From positions 1 to 40,041 of the IMG/VR virus record IMGVR_UViG_3300021559_000019: a stretch of DNA of 40,041 nt; one strand, written 5' to 3'. Shown here piece by piece: positions 24,700-31,804 of the stretch (within the stretch, counting starts at the first letter, position 1; every line of letters starts with the position of its first letter). The notes below the pieces were generated by a model. The model saw only the letters and a program-made list of their open reading frames with translations. It was not told the origin of the DNA and did not search any database. The DNA is from a virus. Made by a program: the position numbers and the translations under genes.

Positions 24700-24917
24700 T
24701 AGGATTCCTGAATGTTGATAGTTACGGTTACGGGCGACCCTATCTTGAACACGCCCGGTAATTCCAGATGGCTCAGAGAGGCGAGATAGTCGTTGTCCGG
24801 CATTTCTACTTCTAAGGAGGTCTTCATTTCCTCCGTCATTTTCTGAGTTACATCTTTGGGAAACTTATACCGGATGTTGTTGCCCGATACCCGACCTTTG
24901 AAAACAAATTCAGCCAT
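24699..24917 (-). CDS. Unknown small phage protein
   Basis: 72 aa, beta-rich ends (EFVFKGRVSGNNIRYKF; VFKIGSPVTVTINIQ) around an acidic middle. GGAG lies seven bases before ATG 24917, and the start shares a base with the upstream HNH stop. No motif recognised. Confidence 0.58.
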   Translation of the reverse strand: MAEFVFKGRVSGNNIRYKFPKDVTQKMTEEMKTSLEVEMPDNDYLASLSHLELPGVFKIGSPVTVTINIQES

Positions 24918-25306
24918 TACTCCTCCAAATCAAACGGTTTACTGAACTGCAACTTCCGGTCTGCGTGCCCGATATCATCGTGGCACTTCTGGCAAATACC
25001 CACGCCGTTCTCTAGACTTACTTCTCCCCCTCCTATTGCTTTACCCTTGGGGGCTTGTTCGTGCATGTGCATGCGGGCGTACAGCGGGCCATTCTCAGTT
25101 ATCCGTTTCCCGCACCACTCACACTGCCCGTTACAGCGTTGCCAGATTTGAAATCGAACCTCAGCAATTGCGTCACGCTTGGGGCAGGTAAAGAGCAGAC
25201 TCGCGCCCATTGCCCGCTTCCAATCTTCCCCGTGAGTTGATCGGAAGATACGGATTACTCTCCCTTCGGGAGACCGCTCGACCCACACGGTATTACGGGC
25301 GTTCAC
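24917..25306 (-). CDS. HNH nuclease-like protein
   Basis: 129 aa with a GTG start. The C-terminal half is a zinc-stabilised HNH: CEWCGKRI (C62/C65), MHMHEQAPKGKAIGGGEVSLEN (H80/H82/E83, N100), then ICQKCHDDIGH (C105/C108, H109, H114). The first catalytic His-Glu pair replaces the usual DH. Similar enzymes are often annotated as phage HNH proteins within replication operons and need not be homing enzymes. Overlaps the upstream gene by 14 nt. Confidence 0.8.
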   Translation of the reverse strand: MNARNTVWVERSPEGRVIRIFRSTHGEDWKRAMGASLLFTCPKRDAIAEVRFQIWQRCNGQCEWCGKRITENGPLYARMHMHEQAPKGKAIGGGEVSLENGVGICQKCHDDIGHADRKLQFSKPFDLEE

Positions 25307-26003
25307 TTCGTAAGCTGTCGAGCGTAGGACGCCCGTTAACTTCCTTCGGGTTTAGAACATGGCCCCAAGTTGAGAGGAACTCCTGAACCATCCTCTGCAT
25401 GACGATCTTGCGGGTCATCCACTCGCTTGTATTCTCGGGCAGCGGCTCGGCCTGTTCCGCCGCCCGTAAACCTCGTTCAATTTCTTCCCGTTCTTCTTCC
25501 GTACAGAAGAATCCACCGAGATCAAACCATTTGCCTTTCTCTGGCTTCTCATGTCGGGCTACGGCTACTTCTGCTCGAAACTGTTCAGTGTCAACCTTCG
25601 GGTCCAGAGCCTTTTCGAGCAACTCCTTAGCAGACTTTCCCGTTCTCTTTACGTACATTGCTAAAGGCATGGCCTTTGAAATTCCGATCTCGACTAACTT
25701 CTCTTTCGAGATTTCAGGCAGCAGATGATGAGCTACGGCCTTCGCTCCGTAAAGTTGAGTCCTAGATTTGCCAAACCTAGGCTCGCACCATTCACGCATA
25801 TAAGCATCAAAAGTTCGGAATTTACGAACCGTCCATGCTTTAGAATTCTCTACATCATCAAGAGCAAGCCCGATCTCTACATACGTTTTCTGGAGGGACT
25901 CTCGCCCGTCCCTCGCGGTATCAAGCAGCCCGTCAACCCTTGCGAGCAACCTTCGGGAGACCGACTCATCAGTTTTCGGGAGAAGTTCTTGTACGGGAGT
26001 CAC
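25293..26003 (-). CDS. Unknown protein with possible DNA-binding helices
   Basis: 236 aa from GTG 26003, which overlaps the 52-aa gene upstream as GTGA. The first half is helical and basic with 'VENSKAWTVRKFRTFDAYMREWCEPRFGKSRTQLYGAKAVAHHL', reminiscent of phage or plasmid HTH proteins of the ParB/KorB periphery; the second half is acidic and Glu-rich. No known catalytic motif. Placed between the Acb2-like leader gene cluster and the HNH gene in the same operon. Confidence 0.6.
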   Translation of the reverse strand: MTPVQELLPKTDESVSRRLLARVDGLLDTARDGRESLQKTYVEIGLALDDVENSKAWTVRKFRTFDAYMREWCEPRFGKSRTQLYGAKAVAHHLLPEISKEKLVEIGISKAMPLAMYVKRTGKSAKELLEKALDPKVDTEQFRAEVAVARHEKPEKGKWFDLGGFFCTEEEREEIERGLRAAEQAEPLPENTSEWMTRKIVMQRMVQEFLSTWGHVLNPKEVNGRPTLDSLRSERP

Positions 26004-26158
26004 TTCGAAACCTCGTTCAATTCCTTGAGCAACTGCGCATAACGAGAGTCAAAAGGCATAAACATCATCTTTTCGGCTAGGAAATCTACGAGTTGTTGGA
26101 GGCCCGGAAAGCCCTCCAACCTCGCCCGTATCTCAGAAACTTTGATTGGTTCGGGCAT
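26000..26158 (-). CDS. 52-residue helical miniprotein
   Basis: ATG 26158, stop TGA 26000-26002 overlapping the next GTG start as GTGA. Sequence MPEPIKVSEIRARLEGFPGL then QQLVDFLAEKMMFMPFDSRY and a final helix. It fills the gap between the Acb2-like gene and the 236-aa gene; ACGGAAACCGA lies before the start, with GGAAA acting as a weak ribosome site. Short, helical, no motif. Function unknown. Confidence 0.62.
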   Translation of the reverse strand: MPEPIKVSEIRARLEGFPGLQQLVDFLAEKMMFMPFDSRYAQLLKELNEVSK

Positions 26159-26170
26159 TCGGTTTCCGTA

Positions 26171-26497
26171 TTACAGTTGAACCCCGTCGAGCGAGATACC
26201 AGCGTTAGCCGTCATTACAGCTTCACGAACCTTGAGGATAGCAGTTAGCCTATCCTGCCCGTAAGGAACGTTCTGGAGAATAACCTTGGCGAAATACTTG
26301 CCTGCTTCCCGAATGGCTTGGAACTTCGGGAGCGTCGTCAAAGTAGGCGAGTGGTACGTAAAAATGTGGTCAATAACGGCTTCGGGCGACATCGCGGGAA
26401 CCGGGGAATATGCCTGCTGAGCAGCTTGCCCGTAACAGTCCTGCGGGGCGTATGTCTTCTCAGCATACAAATTGGGGTCTTCGTTTTTCAGATTCAA
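26171..26497 (-). CDS. acb2: Acb2-like cyclic-oligonucleotide sponge (anti-CBASS/anti-Thoeris)
   Basis: 108 aa from TTG 26497, which has AGGAG at a 7-nt spacing; the longer frame from ATG 26542 abuts the -10 box and would not be fully transcribed. The C-terminal half matches the Acb2/Tad1 hairpin family: FTYHSP (46-51), IREAGKYFAKVI (62-73), a Pro at 78, QDR-LTAILKV (81-90) and EAVMTANAGI (92-101, family EAVMWANAAI). Acb2 forms hexamers that sequester CBASS and Thoeris cyclic nucleotides. The ~40-residue N-terminal extension is longer than in the type protein. First gene after the 26543-26571 promoter, fitting early anti-defence expression. Confidence 0.82.
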   Translation of the reverse strand: MNLKNEDPNLYAEKTYAPQDCYGQAAQQAYSPVPAMSPEAVIDHIFTYHSPTLTTLPKFQAIREAGKYFAKVILQNVPYGQDRLTAILKVREAVMTANAGISLDGVQL

Positions 26498-26542
26498 TGG
26501 ACTTCTCCTGAGAGTTTGGATCACTTCAAAAGCACAACTCAT

Positions 26543-26579
26543 AATCTATCGGATTTCCAAATCTTTGTCAAGTTGACAA
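26543..26579 (-). promoter_or_regulatory. Early promoter with perfect palindromic operator, inside upstream gene end
   Basis: -35 TTGACA (complement of 26566-26571), 17 bp, -10 TAGATT (complement of 26543-26548); palindrome TTGTCAAGTTGACAA (26565-26579). The -10 overlaps the stop of the 79-aa gene ending at 26546. Predicted transcription start near 26536, giving about a 39-nt leader to the acb2 TTG. Confidence 0.75.
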
Positions 26580-26785
26580 TGTTTCGAGCGATACTCGGGC
26601 GAGATTCCGATCAAGTGTAGAATAATCTCTGCGGCATCAAATACGGCTTTCCGGCGCTGTACGTTTGCCGGACAAGGGTCTTTGTACTTCTCAAGCTCGA
26701 TATACAGCTTCATTTCTATGTACAGGTGGTGTAAAGCCCGATGCAACTTGTATTGCCCGTAAACCCTTCTCCACCAAGCCCTCAT
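26546..26785 (-). CDS. Unknown basic-helical small protein
   Basis: 79 aa, N terminus Trp/Arg-rich (MRAWWRRVYGQYKLHRALHHLYIEMK), then a Lys/Glu helix and AAEIILHLIG. ATGA overlap with the primase-helicase gene. The 3' end carries the operator/promoter of the next operon, so transcription signals and coding sequence are shared. Function not recognised. Confidence 0.6.
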   Translation of the reverse strand: MRAWWRRVYGQYKLHRALHHLYIEMKLYIELEKYKDPCPANVQRRKAVFDAAEIILHLIGISPEYRSKHCQLDKDLEIR

Positions 26786-28665
26786 TGCCCGCCTCCAAAC
26801 AGATTAGGTTCTTCAACCGACGCTACCTCACTAAACGTGCTAATTCCGCCAAGGAACAGCAGGCGGGTGAAACTCTTGCCCGGACCTTTCTCACGCACCT
26901 TCTGGAGACGCAGGTCCGTCAAAGGATCGTATTCGTTTGTCCCGTACTCCGCGTCATCCCCGGTATGCTTGACTTCTTCCCGGTGGATGTTGAACACGAA
27001 GGAGGAGTCGTTCTGTACAGCTTTCGAGCCATCAAGATCGGACACATGGTTAACCTTGCGCTTGTGGTTTTGGTCGGCCTTTCGGGACTGGTGGAGATTT
27101 ATCCACTTTAGTCCGTAGGCCCCCGCCATATTAGTTATGCGCTGCATGGCGTTTGCCTGCGCTTTGATAGGATCATGCTCGTTCCGGCAAAGGAAGCCTA
27201 AGTTGTCGAGCACAGCGACTGTACCTCCGAAGCGGCGGACGGCAGCCTCCATCAAGTCCAGAACCTCGGTGATGTTTGTGAAAGAGGTATTCCGGCCAAT
27301 GTAATACTTCAAGTCTGGGGGCAGCATCTTGCCCGCTATGTGGTAGTCTTCTTCGGTCAAAGTGAGGCGGTCTTTTCGAAGCAGATGAGAAGCCAAGATA
27401 GTGTTGATCTGCTCTTGGTTCATCTCAGCCTGATAGTTGATAACCGTCTCGTTGTGCTTCAGAGCCGCGTGAAGAGTCCATTGGAAAGCAAGAGTGGTCT
27501 TTCCCATGCCCGAGTCCGTTGAGTAAATCGTAGTGACGGTTCCGGGCGTGATGATAGCCATGTCATCTACAGACTTCCACGGAGCCCGCAAACGGTACGG
27601 ATTGTCTGCCGAGCTACTTTGACTCGCTGTTAGAAGGCTCTGACGAACGTCATAGACACCCTCCATCGGTTTGCTGCGAGCGACCTCTACGAGCTTCTGA
27701 ATCTCCGTACGGAATGCGGATACGTCGCCCGAACACTTCTTCAGAAAATACTCATTAGCATCTTTGCACCCATCCGGCCATCGGAGCCAAAACGTGCGTT
27801 CTTTCATATCAACAAATAAGCGAGACATGGCCTTCTTGCCCGCGTCATCGTTATCGCCCGCGAGGACTACGTATTCGGCGGACAACAATAAATCCTTGTC
27901 TGCGGGTGTCAGTTGATACGTAGCATTCGGAAGACTGACGGCCCGGAAACCCGCTTGCTCCAGAACACAAGCATCTAGCTCTCCTTCAACAAGGAACGCA
28001 GGTTCGAGAAAGTCAATAGTCTCTCGATTAAACAGGACCGTAGACATTCCGGGCTGCTTACAAAAGGACTTAGACACGATGCTTCGGTATTTAATACTTG
28101 TAACATTTCCATCACCGAAGGTTGGGAAAGTGATCCAACCGCTAGCCGATACTTTAGCTCCAGATTCTCCGGCGAGTTTACCAACATCACTTCGAAAACC
28201 GATTCTAAGACGTTTAGCCGTTGGTGCATCAATTCCTCTGCTTTTAAGGAAAGTGAGGGCAGCGGGCGAATTCTGTAGCGCGGACTCGAAGGCTTTGTAC
28301 GACTCTTCCGGGTAAGTTTTGACACTAGCTTTCTCCTGAGATACGGGCTTGAATACGGTTTCCACACGGGCTCGGTCTCCCGCCCACGCACTACAGAACT
28401 CTCGGACAATATGAACGGCTTGTTTGAAGTCAACTCCATCGGCCTTTTGCACACAGTCGATCACGCTGCCCGACACGTTACAGGCCATACAGTGATGAAT
28501 CCACGTACCCTCGTGTTGGTAGACATCCAAACTAGGGTTCTTGTCTGAATGCCAGATACACGGGCCCCTCCATCGCCGCCCGTCCTGCTTGAGCGATAGC
28601 CGGGTACGGTAGAGATCGAGTACGCGGGGATGTTGTTTTAACTCTTGGAGGCTATTTTCTGACAA
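26782..28665 (-). CDS. Replicative primase-helicase
   Basis: 627 aa from TTG 28665, which has GAGGAG at 7 nt. A longer ATG frame (28812) runs across the 72-aa gene upstream and reads as its shadow. Zinc-binding primase domain: C36, H39, C59, C62 (PCIWHSDKNPSLDVY...HHCMAC). Toprim domain: VEGELDA (E227) and GDNDDAG (about 270-276). RecA-fold helicase: Walker A STDSGMGKTT (382-391) and Walker B VLDNLGF (485-491), then an arginine-finger region. The layout is that of T7 gp4-like fused primase-helicases, which unwind DNA and lay primers at the phage fork. Partners with the PolA-type polymerase and SSB of this window. Confidence 0.9.
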   Translation of the reverse strand: MSENSLQELKQHPRVLDLYRTRLSLKQDGRRWRGPCIWHSDKNPSLDVYQHEGTWIHHCMACNVSGSVIDCVQKADGVDFKQAVHIVREFCSAWAGDRARVETVFKPVSQEKASVKTYPEESYKAFESALQNSPAALTFLKSRGIDAPTAKRLRIGFRSDVGKLAGESGAKVSASGWITFPTFGDGNVTSIKYRSIVSKSFCKQPGMSTVLFNRETIDFLEPAFLVEGELDACVLEQAGFRAVSLPNATYQLTPADKDLLLSAEYVVLAGDNDDAGKKAMSRLFVDMKERTFWLRWPDGCKDANEYFLKKCSGDVSAFRTEIQKLVEVARSKPMEGVYDVRQSLLTASQSSSADNPYRLRAPWKSVDDMAIITPGTVTTIYSTDSGMGKTTLAFQWTLHAALKHNETVINYQAEMNQEQINTILASHLLRKDRLTLTEEDYHIAGKMLPPDLKYYIGRNTSFTNITEVLDLMEAAVRRFGGTVAVLDNLGFLCRNEHDPIKAQANAMQRITNMAGAYGLKWINLHQSRKADQNHKRKVNHVSDLDGSKAVQNDSSFVFNIHREEVKHTGDDAEYGTNEYDPLTDLRLQKVREKGPGKSFTRLLFLGGISTFSEVASVEEPNLFGGGQ

Positions 28666-28856
28666 GCAGTGACTCCTCGGGCGACTAGATAACCGATCAA
28701 ATGTTCGGGAGTTGACCCGCGTTGTTCCGGAATAACAAACTCGTAAACGAAAGTATCTTCTATTTTTTCTGCCTTGGTAATAATCACAGTATCGCCCGCG
28801 TGCTGGTTCCAAGGATGCTCGACAATTCGTACCAAATCCCCGACTTCGTATTTCAT
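28638..28856 (-). CDS. Small SH3-like beta protein
   Basis: 72 aa: MKYEVGDLVRIVEHPWNQHAGDTVIITKAEK continues as a beta-barrel-like 'YEVGDxVRIV...GxxVxIxK' pattern seen in SH3/KOW folds, with 'PEHLIGYLVARG' at the end. ATGA overlap with the membrane miniprotein upstream; its last 28 nt overlap the primase-helicase start. Nucleic-acid or protein binding is possible; no data. Confidence 0.65.
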   Translation of the reverse strand: MKYEVGDLVRIVEHPWNQHAGDTVIITKAEKIEDTFVYEFVIPEQRGSTPEHLIGYLVARGVTACQKIASKS

Positions 28857-28975
28857 TGCCCGCCTCTTTTCCGTACCATCAACCAGACAATCAGCACAGT
28901 GTTTACGGGCGACAGTAGCCCGCTAATCCACATAAACCAAAGCTCCGGGTGAGTCCAGTGCCCGTTATGAATCAC
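28853..28975 (-). CDS. 40-residue membrane miniprotein
   Basis: GTG 28975 overlaps the upstream stop as GTGA, and its TGA overlaps the next ATG as ATGA. The 40 residues include a hydrophobic stretch ELWFMWISGLLSPVNTVLIVWLMV flanked by HNGHW at one side and RKRGGQ at the other, which fits a single-span protein with a positive inside end. Too short for standard ORF calling but well supported by the double overlap. Function unknown. Confidence 0.6.
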   Translation of the reverse strand: MIHNGHWTHPELWFMWISGLLSPVNTVLIVWLMVRKRGGQ

Positions 28976-29238
28976 GGGCAGGAATGTCCCATTTCATCGT
29001 GAAGATACTCGCCACACTTCGGACAATGATCTATGTCTACGGGCTTCGACCACAGTTTATGGGTATGCCGTTCCCACGTATGCAGCCCGTTCGTTTTCCG
29101 TATAGTCGCCCGCAAAGCTTCCTCCACGATCTTTACGCACTCGTCAGTGGCTTCTTGTACGGTCAGAGATACCATTCCGTACCCTCCTGCCCTTTTCTGC
29201 ATCCTATCGGCTATTTTCCAGCGGTCTATTGCGTTCAT
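28972..29238 (-). CDS. Small protein with C-terminal zinc ribbon
   Basis: 88 aa. An N-terminal helical part (WKIADRMQKRAGGYGMV, QEATDECVKIVEEALR) is followed by HCPKCGEYLHDEMGHSC, a CPxC...H...C finger. ATGA coupling with the zinc miniprotein upstream. Role unknown; one of several zinc-finger miniproteins in this run. Confidence 0.65.
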   Translation of the reverse strand: MNAIDRWKIADRMQKRAGGYGMVSLTVQEATDECVKIVEEALRATIRKTNGLHTWERHTHKLWSKPVDIDHCPKCGEYLHDEMGHSCP

Positions 29239-29390
29239 TTCCGCTTCCAGTCCTGCCCATTAGCCAAGGTAGCCTTCTCGGGCATACATTTCACGCATCG
29301 ACTCCCCAGCCCGCCCCACTCCAGAACGACCCGCTTGCCCGTTATCTTCTTTCCGCATTTACCGCATACATCTTGCCTAGCTCGCGCCAT
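29235..29390 (-). CDS. 51-residue zinc-ribbon miniprotein
   Basis: ATG 29390 with AAGGGAG upstream; the stop overlaps the next start as ATGA. Sequence MARARQDVCGKCGKKITGKR then a CVKC pair near residue 33-36, giving a two-CxxC ribbon. Probably structural zinc; function unknown. A 12-codon frame (MVPFNPVEFIVR) lies just upstream in 29405-29443 but is not annotated. Confidence 0.62.
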   Translation of the reverse strand: MARARQDVCGKCGKKITGKRVVLEWGGLGSRCVKCMPEKATLANGQDWKRK

Positions 29391-29446
29391 GCTTCAAATA
29401 CTCCCTTAACGCACGATAAACTCAACAGGATTGAAAGGAACCATGC

Positions 29447-29863
29447 CTAAGATTTACTACCGTCCCGGATAGGGCACCAAGTTGGGCCGAACCTTATAGA
29501 GTCTAGCCAATCCAAGAACACATCCAATGGGTAGTCTGACTTTGCCATATTACAAAACCCACAAGATAGCGCTATGTTGGATTCGTCGTCAGGCCCACCA
29601 ACAGAAATGGGGATAATGTGATCTAAATGTATTGATGCTCCGTTGAACTTATTTCCGCAGTACCAACAAAGCCAACCGAATCTACGAGATAGAGAAAATT
29701 GAAGTGTACGTCTTTCCGTAGCAGTTCGAGACACACGTACGGTTTTATTTGGATTGGGTGTAAATGCCACTTGGGAGTCCTTAAGGTGGGAAGATAGGCG
29801 AGGGAATTCAGTGCCTATTACATTAGATGCTACTACCCACCGAAAGGATGCATGATTTGTCAT
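29447..29863 (-). CDS. HNH endonuclease
   Basis: 138 aa from ATG 29863. HNH with zinc ligands: C66/C69 (CWYCGNKF), DH (81-82, SIHLDHIIPISVGG), N96 and C101/C104 followed by N105 (CGFCNMAK). The N-terminal 55 residues have no zinc module. ATG lies at bases 9-11 of a 15-bp palindrome copy (minus strand TTGTCGAAATGACAA) and overlaps the upstream 26-aa frame stop as ATGA; an upstream ATG 29881 is therefore not preferred. Presence among miniproteins in the early operon suggests a homing insertion. Confidence 0.82.
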   Translation of the reverse strand: MTNHASFRWVVASNVIGTEFPRLSSHLKDSQVAFTPNPNKTVRVSRTATERRTLQFSLSRRFGWLCWYCGNKFNGASIHLDHIIPISVGGPDDESNIALSCGFCNMAKSDYPLDVFLDWLDSIRFGPTWCPIRDGSKS

Positions 29864-29871
29864 TTCGACAA
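29857..29871. promoter_or_regulatory. Divergent palindrome copy over the HNH start codon
   Basis: Plus strand TTGTCATTTCGACAA; minus strand TTGTCGAAATGACAA with the HNH start ATG at bases 9-11. One base per half deviates from the consensus, and no -10 box lies at the 17-bp position (GTGGGT), so it is not a promoter by the rule followed elsewhere. Confidence 0.5.
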
Positions 29872-29940
29872 TCTTTTCCATATCCGCAGTCCGTTTTCCG
29901 TATGCCAGAGGACTTTCTTACATAGGGGGCAGGCAAGCAT
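29860..29940 (-). CDS. 26-residue CPxC miniprotein or fragment
   Basis: ATG 29940, TGA overlapping the HNH ATG. Sequence MLACPLCKKVLWHTENGLRI ending WKRLSK. One Cys pair is present and the partner pair expected for a ribbon is missing, so it may be the front part of a zinc protein truncated by the HNH insertion, or a real peptide. Its start lies one base after the previous stop, which favours translation. Confidence 0.45.
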   Translation of the reverse strand: MLACPLCKKVLWHTENGLRIWKRLSK

Positions 29941-29941
29941 G

Positions 29942-30199
29942 TTAGTTTTCCCGTGTATAGTTTTGCCCGTCGTCACAGGCGAAAGTTGTAGTCGGTGGAA
30001 TAAAGGTAACCCCAACCTTCCCATTGCTCAGTACCGTAGTGGCACTCCCGCCCTGAGTATGAGCTACGGGCTTGCAGTGGTGAATGGCGGAGAAGGACTC
30101 CCAAGCCATCTCCTCTTGATAAGCCGCGTACCCAACTAGCCCGATAATAGCTACGATGAACACGACTATGATCCAAGGTCTGTCTAAAAACCAATTCAT
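29942..30199 (-). CDS. Small membrane-anchored protein
   Basis: 85 aa. Residues about 8-27 (PWIIVVFIVAIIGLVGYAAY) form a transmembrane helix followed by an extracytoplasmic part with two Cys (HHCKPVAHTQ and FACDDGQNY), probably disulfide-linked in the periplasm. The C-terminal 'HxCKPVAHTQG..TTV...GKVGVTFIPPTTTFACDDG' layout recurs in small phage proteins. ATGA coupling to the replication protein gene upstream. Function unknown. Confidence 0.68.
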   Translation of the reverse strand: MNWFLDRPWIIVVFIVAIIGLVGYAAYQEEMAWESFSAIHHCKPVAHTQGGSATTVLSNGKVGVTFIPPTTTFACDDGQNYTREN

Positions 30200-30828
30200 A
30201 ATCCATCCCCCAAAGTGTCTTCTACGAGGTCCGCGAGGTCTGACTCTTCCTTCATCCGGGCAGCCAATTCTTCAGCGGCCTTTTTCTGTTCAGCTTCCGT
30301 ACTCGCCCGTAGCAACTCTTGGGTACGAACTTCTTTCTCTCGTCTACGGGCTTGGACTGCTAGTAACTGCTCGGCAGCTTCCGTAAACGTCTTAGCTGCC
30401 TGCCGAACAGAGAAGTCATCGTTCTCAATGTTTCCCCAGAACTCTTGGAAGGCTGATTTGATGTCTGCGGGCGAGTGTTCAGCCATCAGACGCCCGACAG
30501 CCGCTTGCTGCTCGCGATTGAACAGTACCCGGTTGTCTGAGATCGCGGCCAACTCGTTCAACAGGGCATACAGGTCTCCCTTGGGCTTGAGTTGAATAAC
30601 CCCCGTACAGATTCCGGGAGCCACTTTCAAAAACTCGGAGACTGGCTTCTGAATCTGATCTCCCTTTCGGGTTTCCGCCCACTCTTCAAAAGCCTCGTGA
30701 ACCCTGCGCTCCCCAAATACCTCGGCCAACTGTTTCAGGTTGTCCCACGTTTCCTGCCATCGGTCGGGTTCGGGCTGACACCCGAGATTTAACAGGCAAG
30801 ACTTGACGACCTTCTTCTTGATAGACAT
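30196..30828 (-). CDS. Possible replication accessory protein
   Basis: 210 aa from ATG 30828 (just after the DUF1376-like gene stop, TAG-TAATG). All-helical: N-terminal RWQETWDNLKQLAEVFGERRVHEAFEEWAET, which looks like the wing or helper domain of replisome organisers, then a Glu/Ala/Arg coiled region (QARRREKEVRTQELLRASTEAEQKKA). Its pairing with a DUF1376-like gene upstream and the primase-helicase operon downstream suggests loading or regulation of the helicase; inference. Confidence 0.58.
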   Translation of the reverse strand: MSIKKKVVKSCLLNLGCQPEPDRWQETWDNLKQLAEVFGERRVHEAFEEWAETRKGDQIQKPVSEFLKVAPGICTGVIQLKPKGDLYALLNELAAISDNRVLFNREQQAAVGRLMAEHSPADIKSAFQEFWGNIENDDFSVRQAAKTFTEAAEQLLAVQARRREKEVRTQELLRASTEAEQKKAAEELAARMKEESDLADLVEDTLGDGL

Positions 30829-30830
30829 TA

Positions 30831-31331
30831 CTAGTTCCACCTATCCGCGAATTGATCGAGCGAGAGCGAGGGGGTTGATTCCTCTGTCTCTACTTCACTC
30901 TGGCTCTGACTATTACTCTCTCTCTTACTCTTACTAGTTAACTCTTCGTTGACGACGGGCTGACTTCCGTTGAACGTGCGTTTAACGGACGCTGACTTGC
31001 GGCCTAATTCGGCCATTTTCTCCCGTTTGTCTAGCAGCTTGCCCCAGTCCTCCACCACCCTTTTGTTACCTATCAGTCCGTTTTCCGTAGTTTCGAAGCG
31101 GGCGAGCACGGGACCACTATTTGCCCGCCATTGCTCCAGAGATTCACATCCGGCCAAAACCCACAGAATGGCTTCTTCTTTCGGAAGATACGGGCGTGTG
31201 CTGTGAAAGAACGACGCCTGCAAAAGAGTTCGGTACATCCATCTCTGAACAGGAGTCATCCCCCGGACATACACATCCGATAGAAACTCTTCTTCGTTCC
31301 AAGGCTGGTATCCGGGCTTCTGCTTATACAC
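30831..31331 (-). CDS. DUF1376-like replication protein
   Basis: 166 aa from GTG 31331 with a perfect GGAGG at 5 nt; a longer GTG at 31343 overlaps the upstream coding end. The N-terminal motif PWNEEEFLSDVYVRGMTPVQRWMYRTLLQASFF, followed by PKEEAILWVLAG, matches the DUF1376 (YdaU-like) start '..W...FLSD..V..M...ERG.Y..LL'. Such proteins accompany phage replication initiators; winged-helix DNA binding expected. Ser/Glu-rich C-terminal tail, disordered. Confidence 0.7.
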   Translation of the reverse strand: MYKQKPGYQPWNEEEFLSDVYVRGMTPVQRWMYRTLLQASFFHSTRPYLPKEEAILWVLAGCESLEQWRANSGPVLARFETTENGLIGNKRVVEDWGKLLDKREKMAELGRKSASVKRTFNGSQPVVNEELTSKSKRESNSQSQSEVETEESTPSLSLDQFADRWN

Positions 31332-31804
31332 TAGGGCCTCCACCGGACAGCGTTCTTGGCCTTAGACCACTCTTCCTTAGTTAGCTTGTCATCGTCTCCG
31401 AACGATATGGGATCGAACTTCACAGACGATTCTTCATCAATCCCAAACATGAAGTTTGCGGGCACTAGCGGGCTCGAACCAAGAAGCACCACCAGAAACC
31501 CACCCACGAAACATCCGGAAATTTTCTTAACTGTGGCAGAGTCTTGCTTCCATTGATCTAACGAAAGATAGGGCTTTACTTCTGAAAGAATGAATCCCGG
31601 ATCGGACTCTAAATCATTAGCAGCTAGAGTGATTTGGAAATCAGGTCTCCACGCTACGAGATTTACAAGGGGCTCGTAATCGTAGCTGATGTTACGAATA
31701 TCAAAGAAGCACGCCCAAGAAGCCTCCAGTTCCGAGCGGAAGTCAACACCGTTGTAGGTTGTGGGGCGGGATTTGATGGAGTGTTTGAATACATTGTTCA
31801 TCAT
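31331..31804 (-). CDS. PD-(D/E)XK nuclease-like protein
   Basis: 157 aa. Signature: ...YNGVDFRSELEASWACFFD (E25), WRPDFQI (D55) and LSEVKPYLS (E75-x-K77), the D-EXK set expected of a RecB/lambda-exonuclease-like superfamily endonuclease. Similar 'phage PDDEXK' proteins start with a variant of 'K..Y.G..FRSRLEA.WA.FFD'. Expected Mg-dependent DNA cleavage; target unknown. ATGA overlap with the nuclease gene upstream. Confidence 0.78.
   Translation of the reverse strand: MMNNVFKHSIKSRPTTYNGVDFRSELEASWACFFDIRNISYDYEPLVNLVAWRPDFQITLAANDLESDPGFILSEVKPYLSLDQWKQDSATVKKISGCFVGGFLVVLLGSSPLVPANFMFGIDEESSVKFDPISFGDDDKLTKEEWSKAKNAVRWRP

Noticed and set aside
28666-28812. Longer N terminus of the primase-helicase
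   Set aside because: Encoded by the other frame of the 72-aa gene; no ribosome site at ATG 28812.
29405-29443. 12-codon frame MVPFNPVEFIVR before the 51-aa zinc miniprotein
   Set aside because: Too short to judge and without a clear ribosome site; could be chance or a leader peptide.
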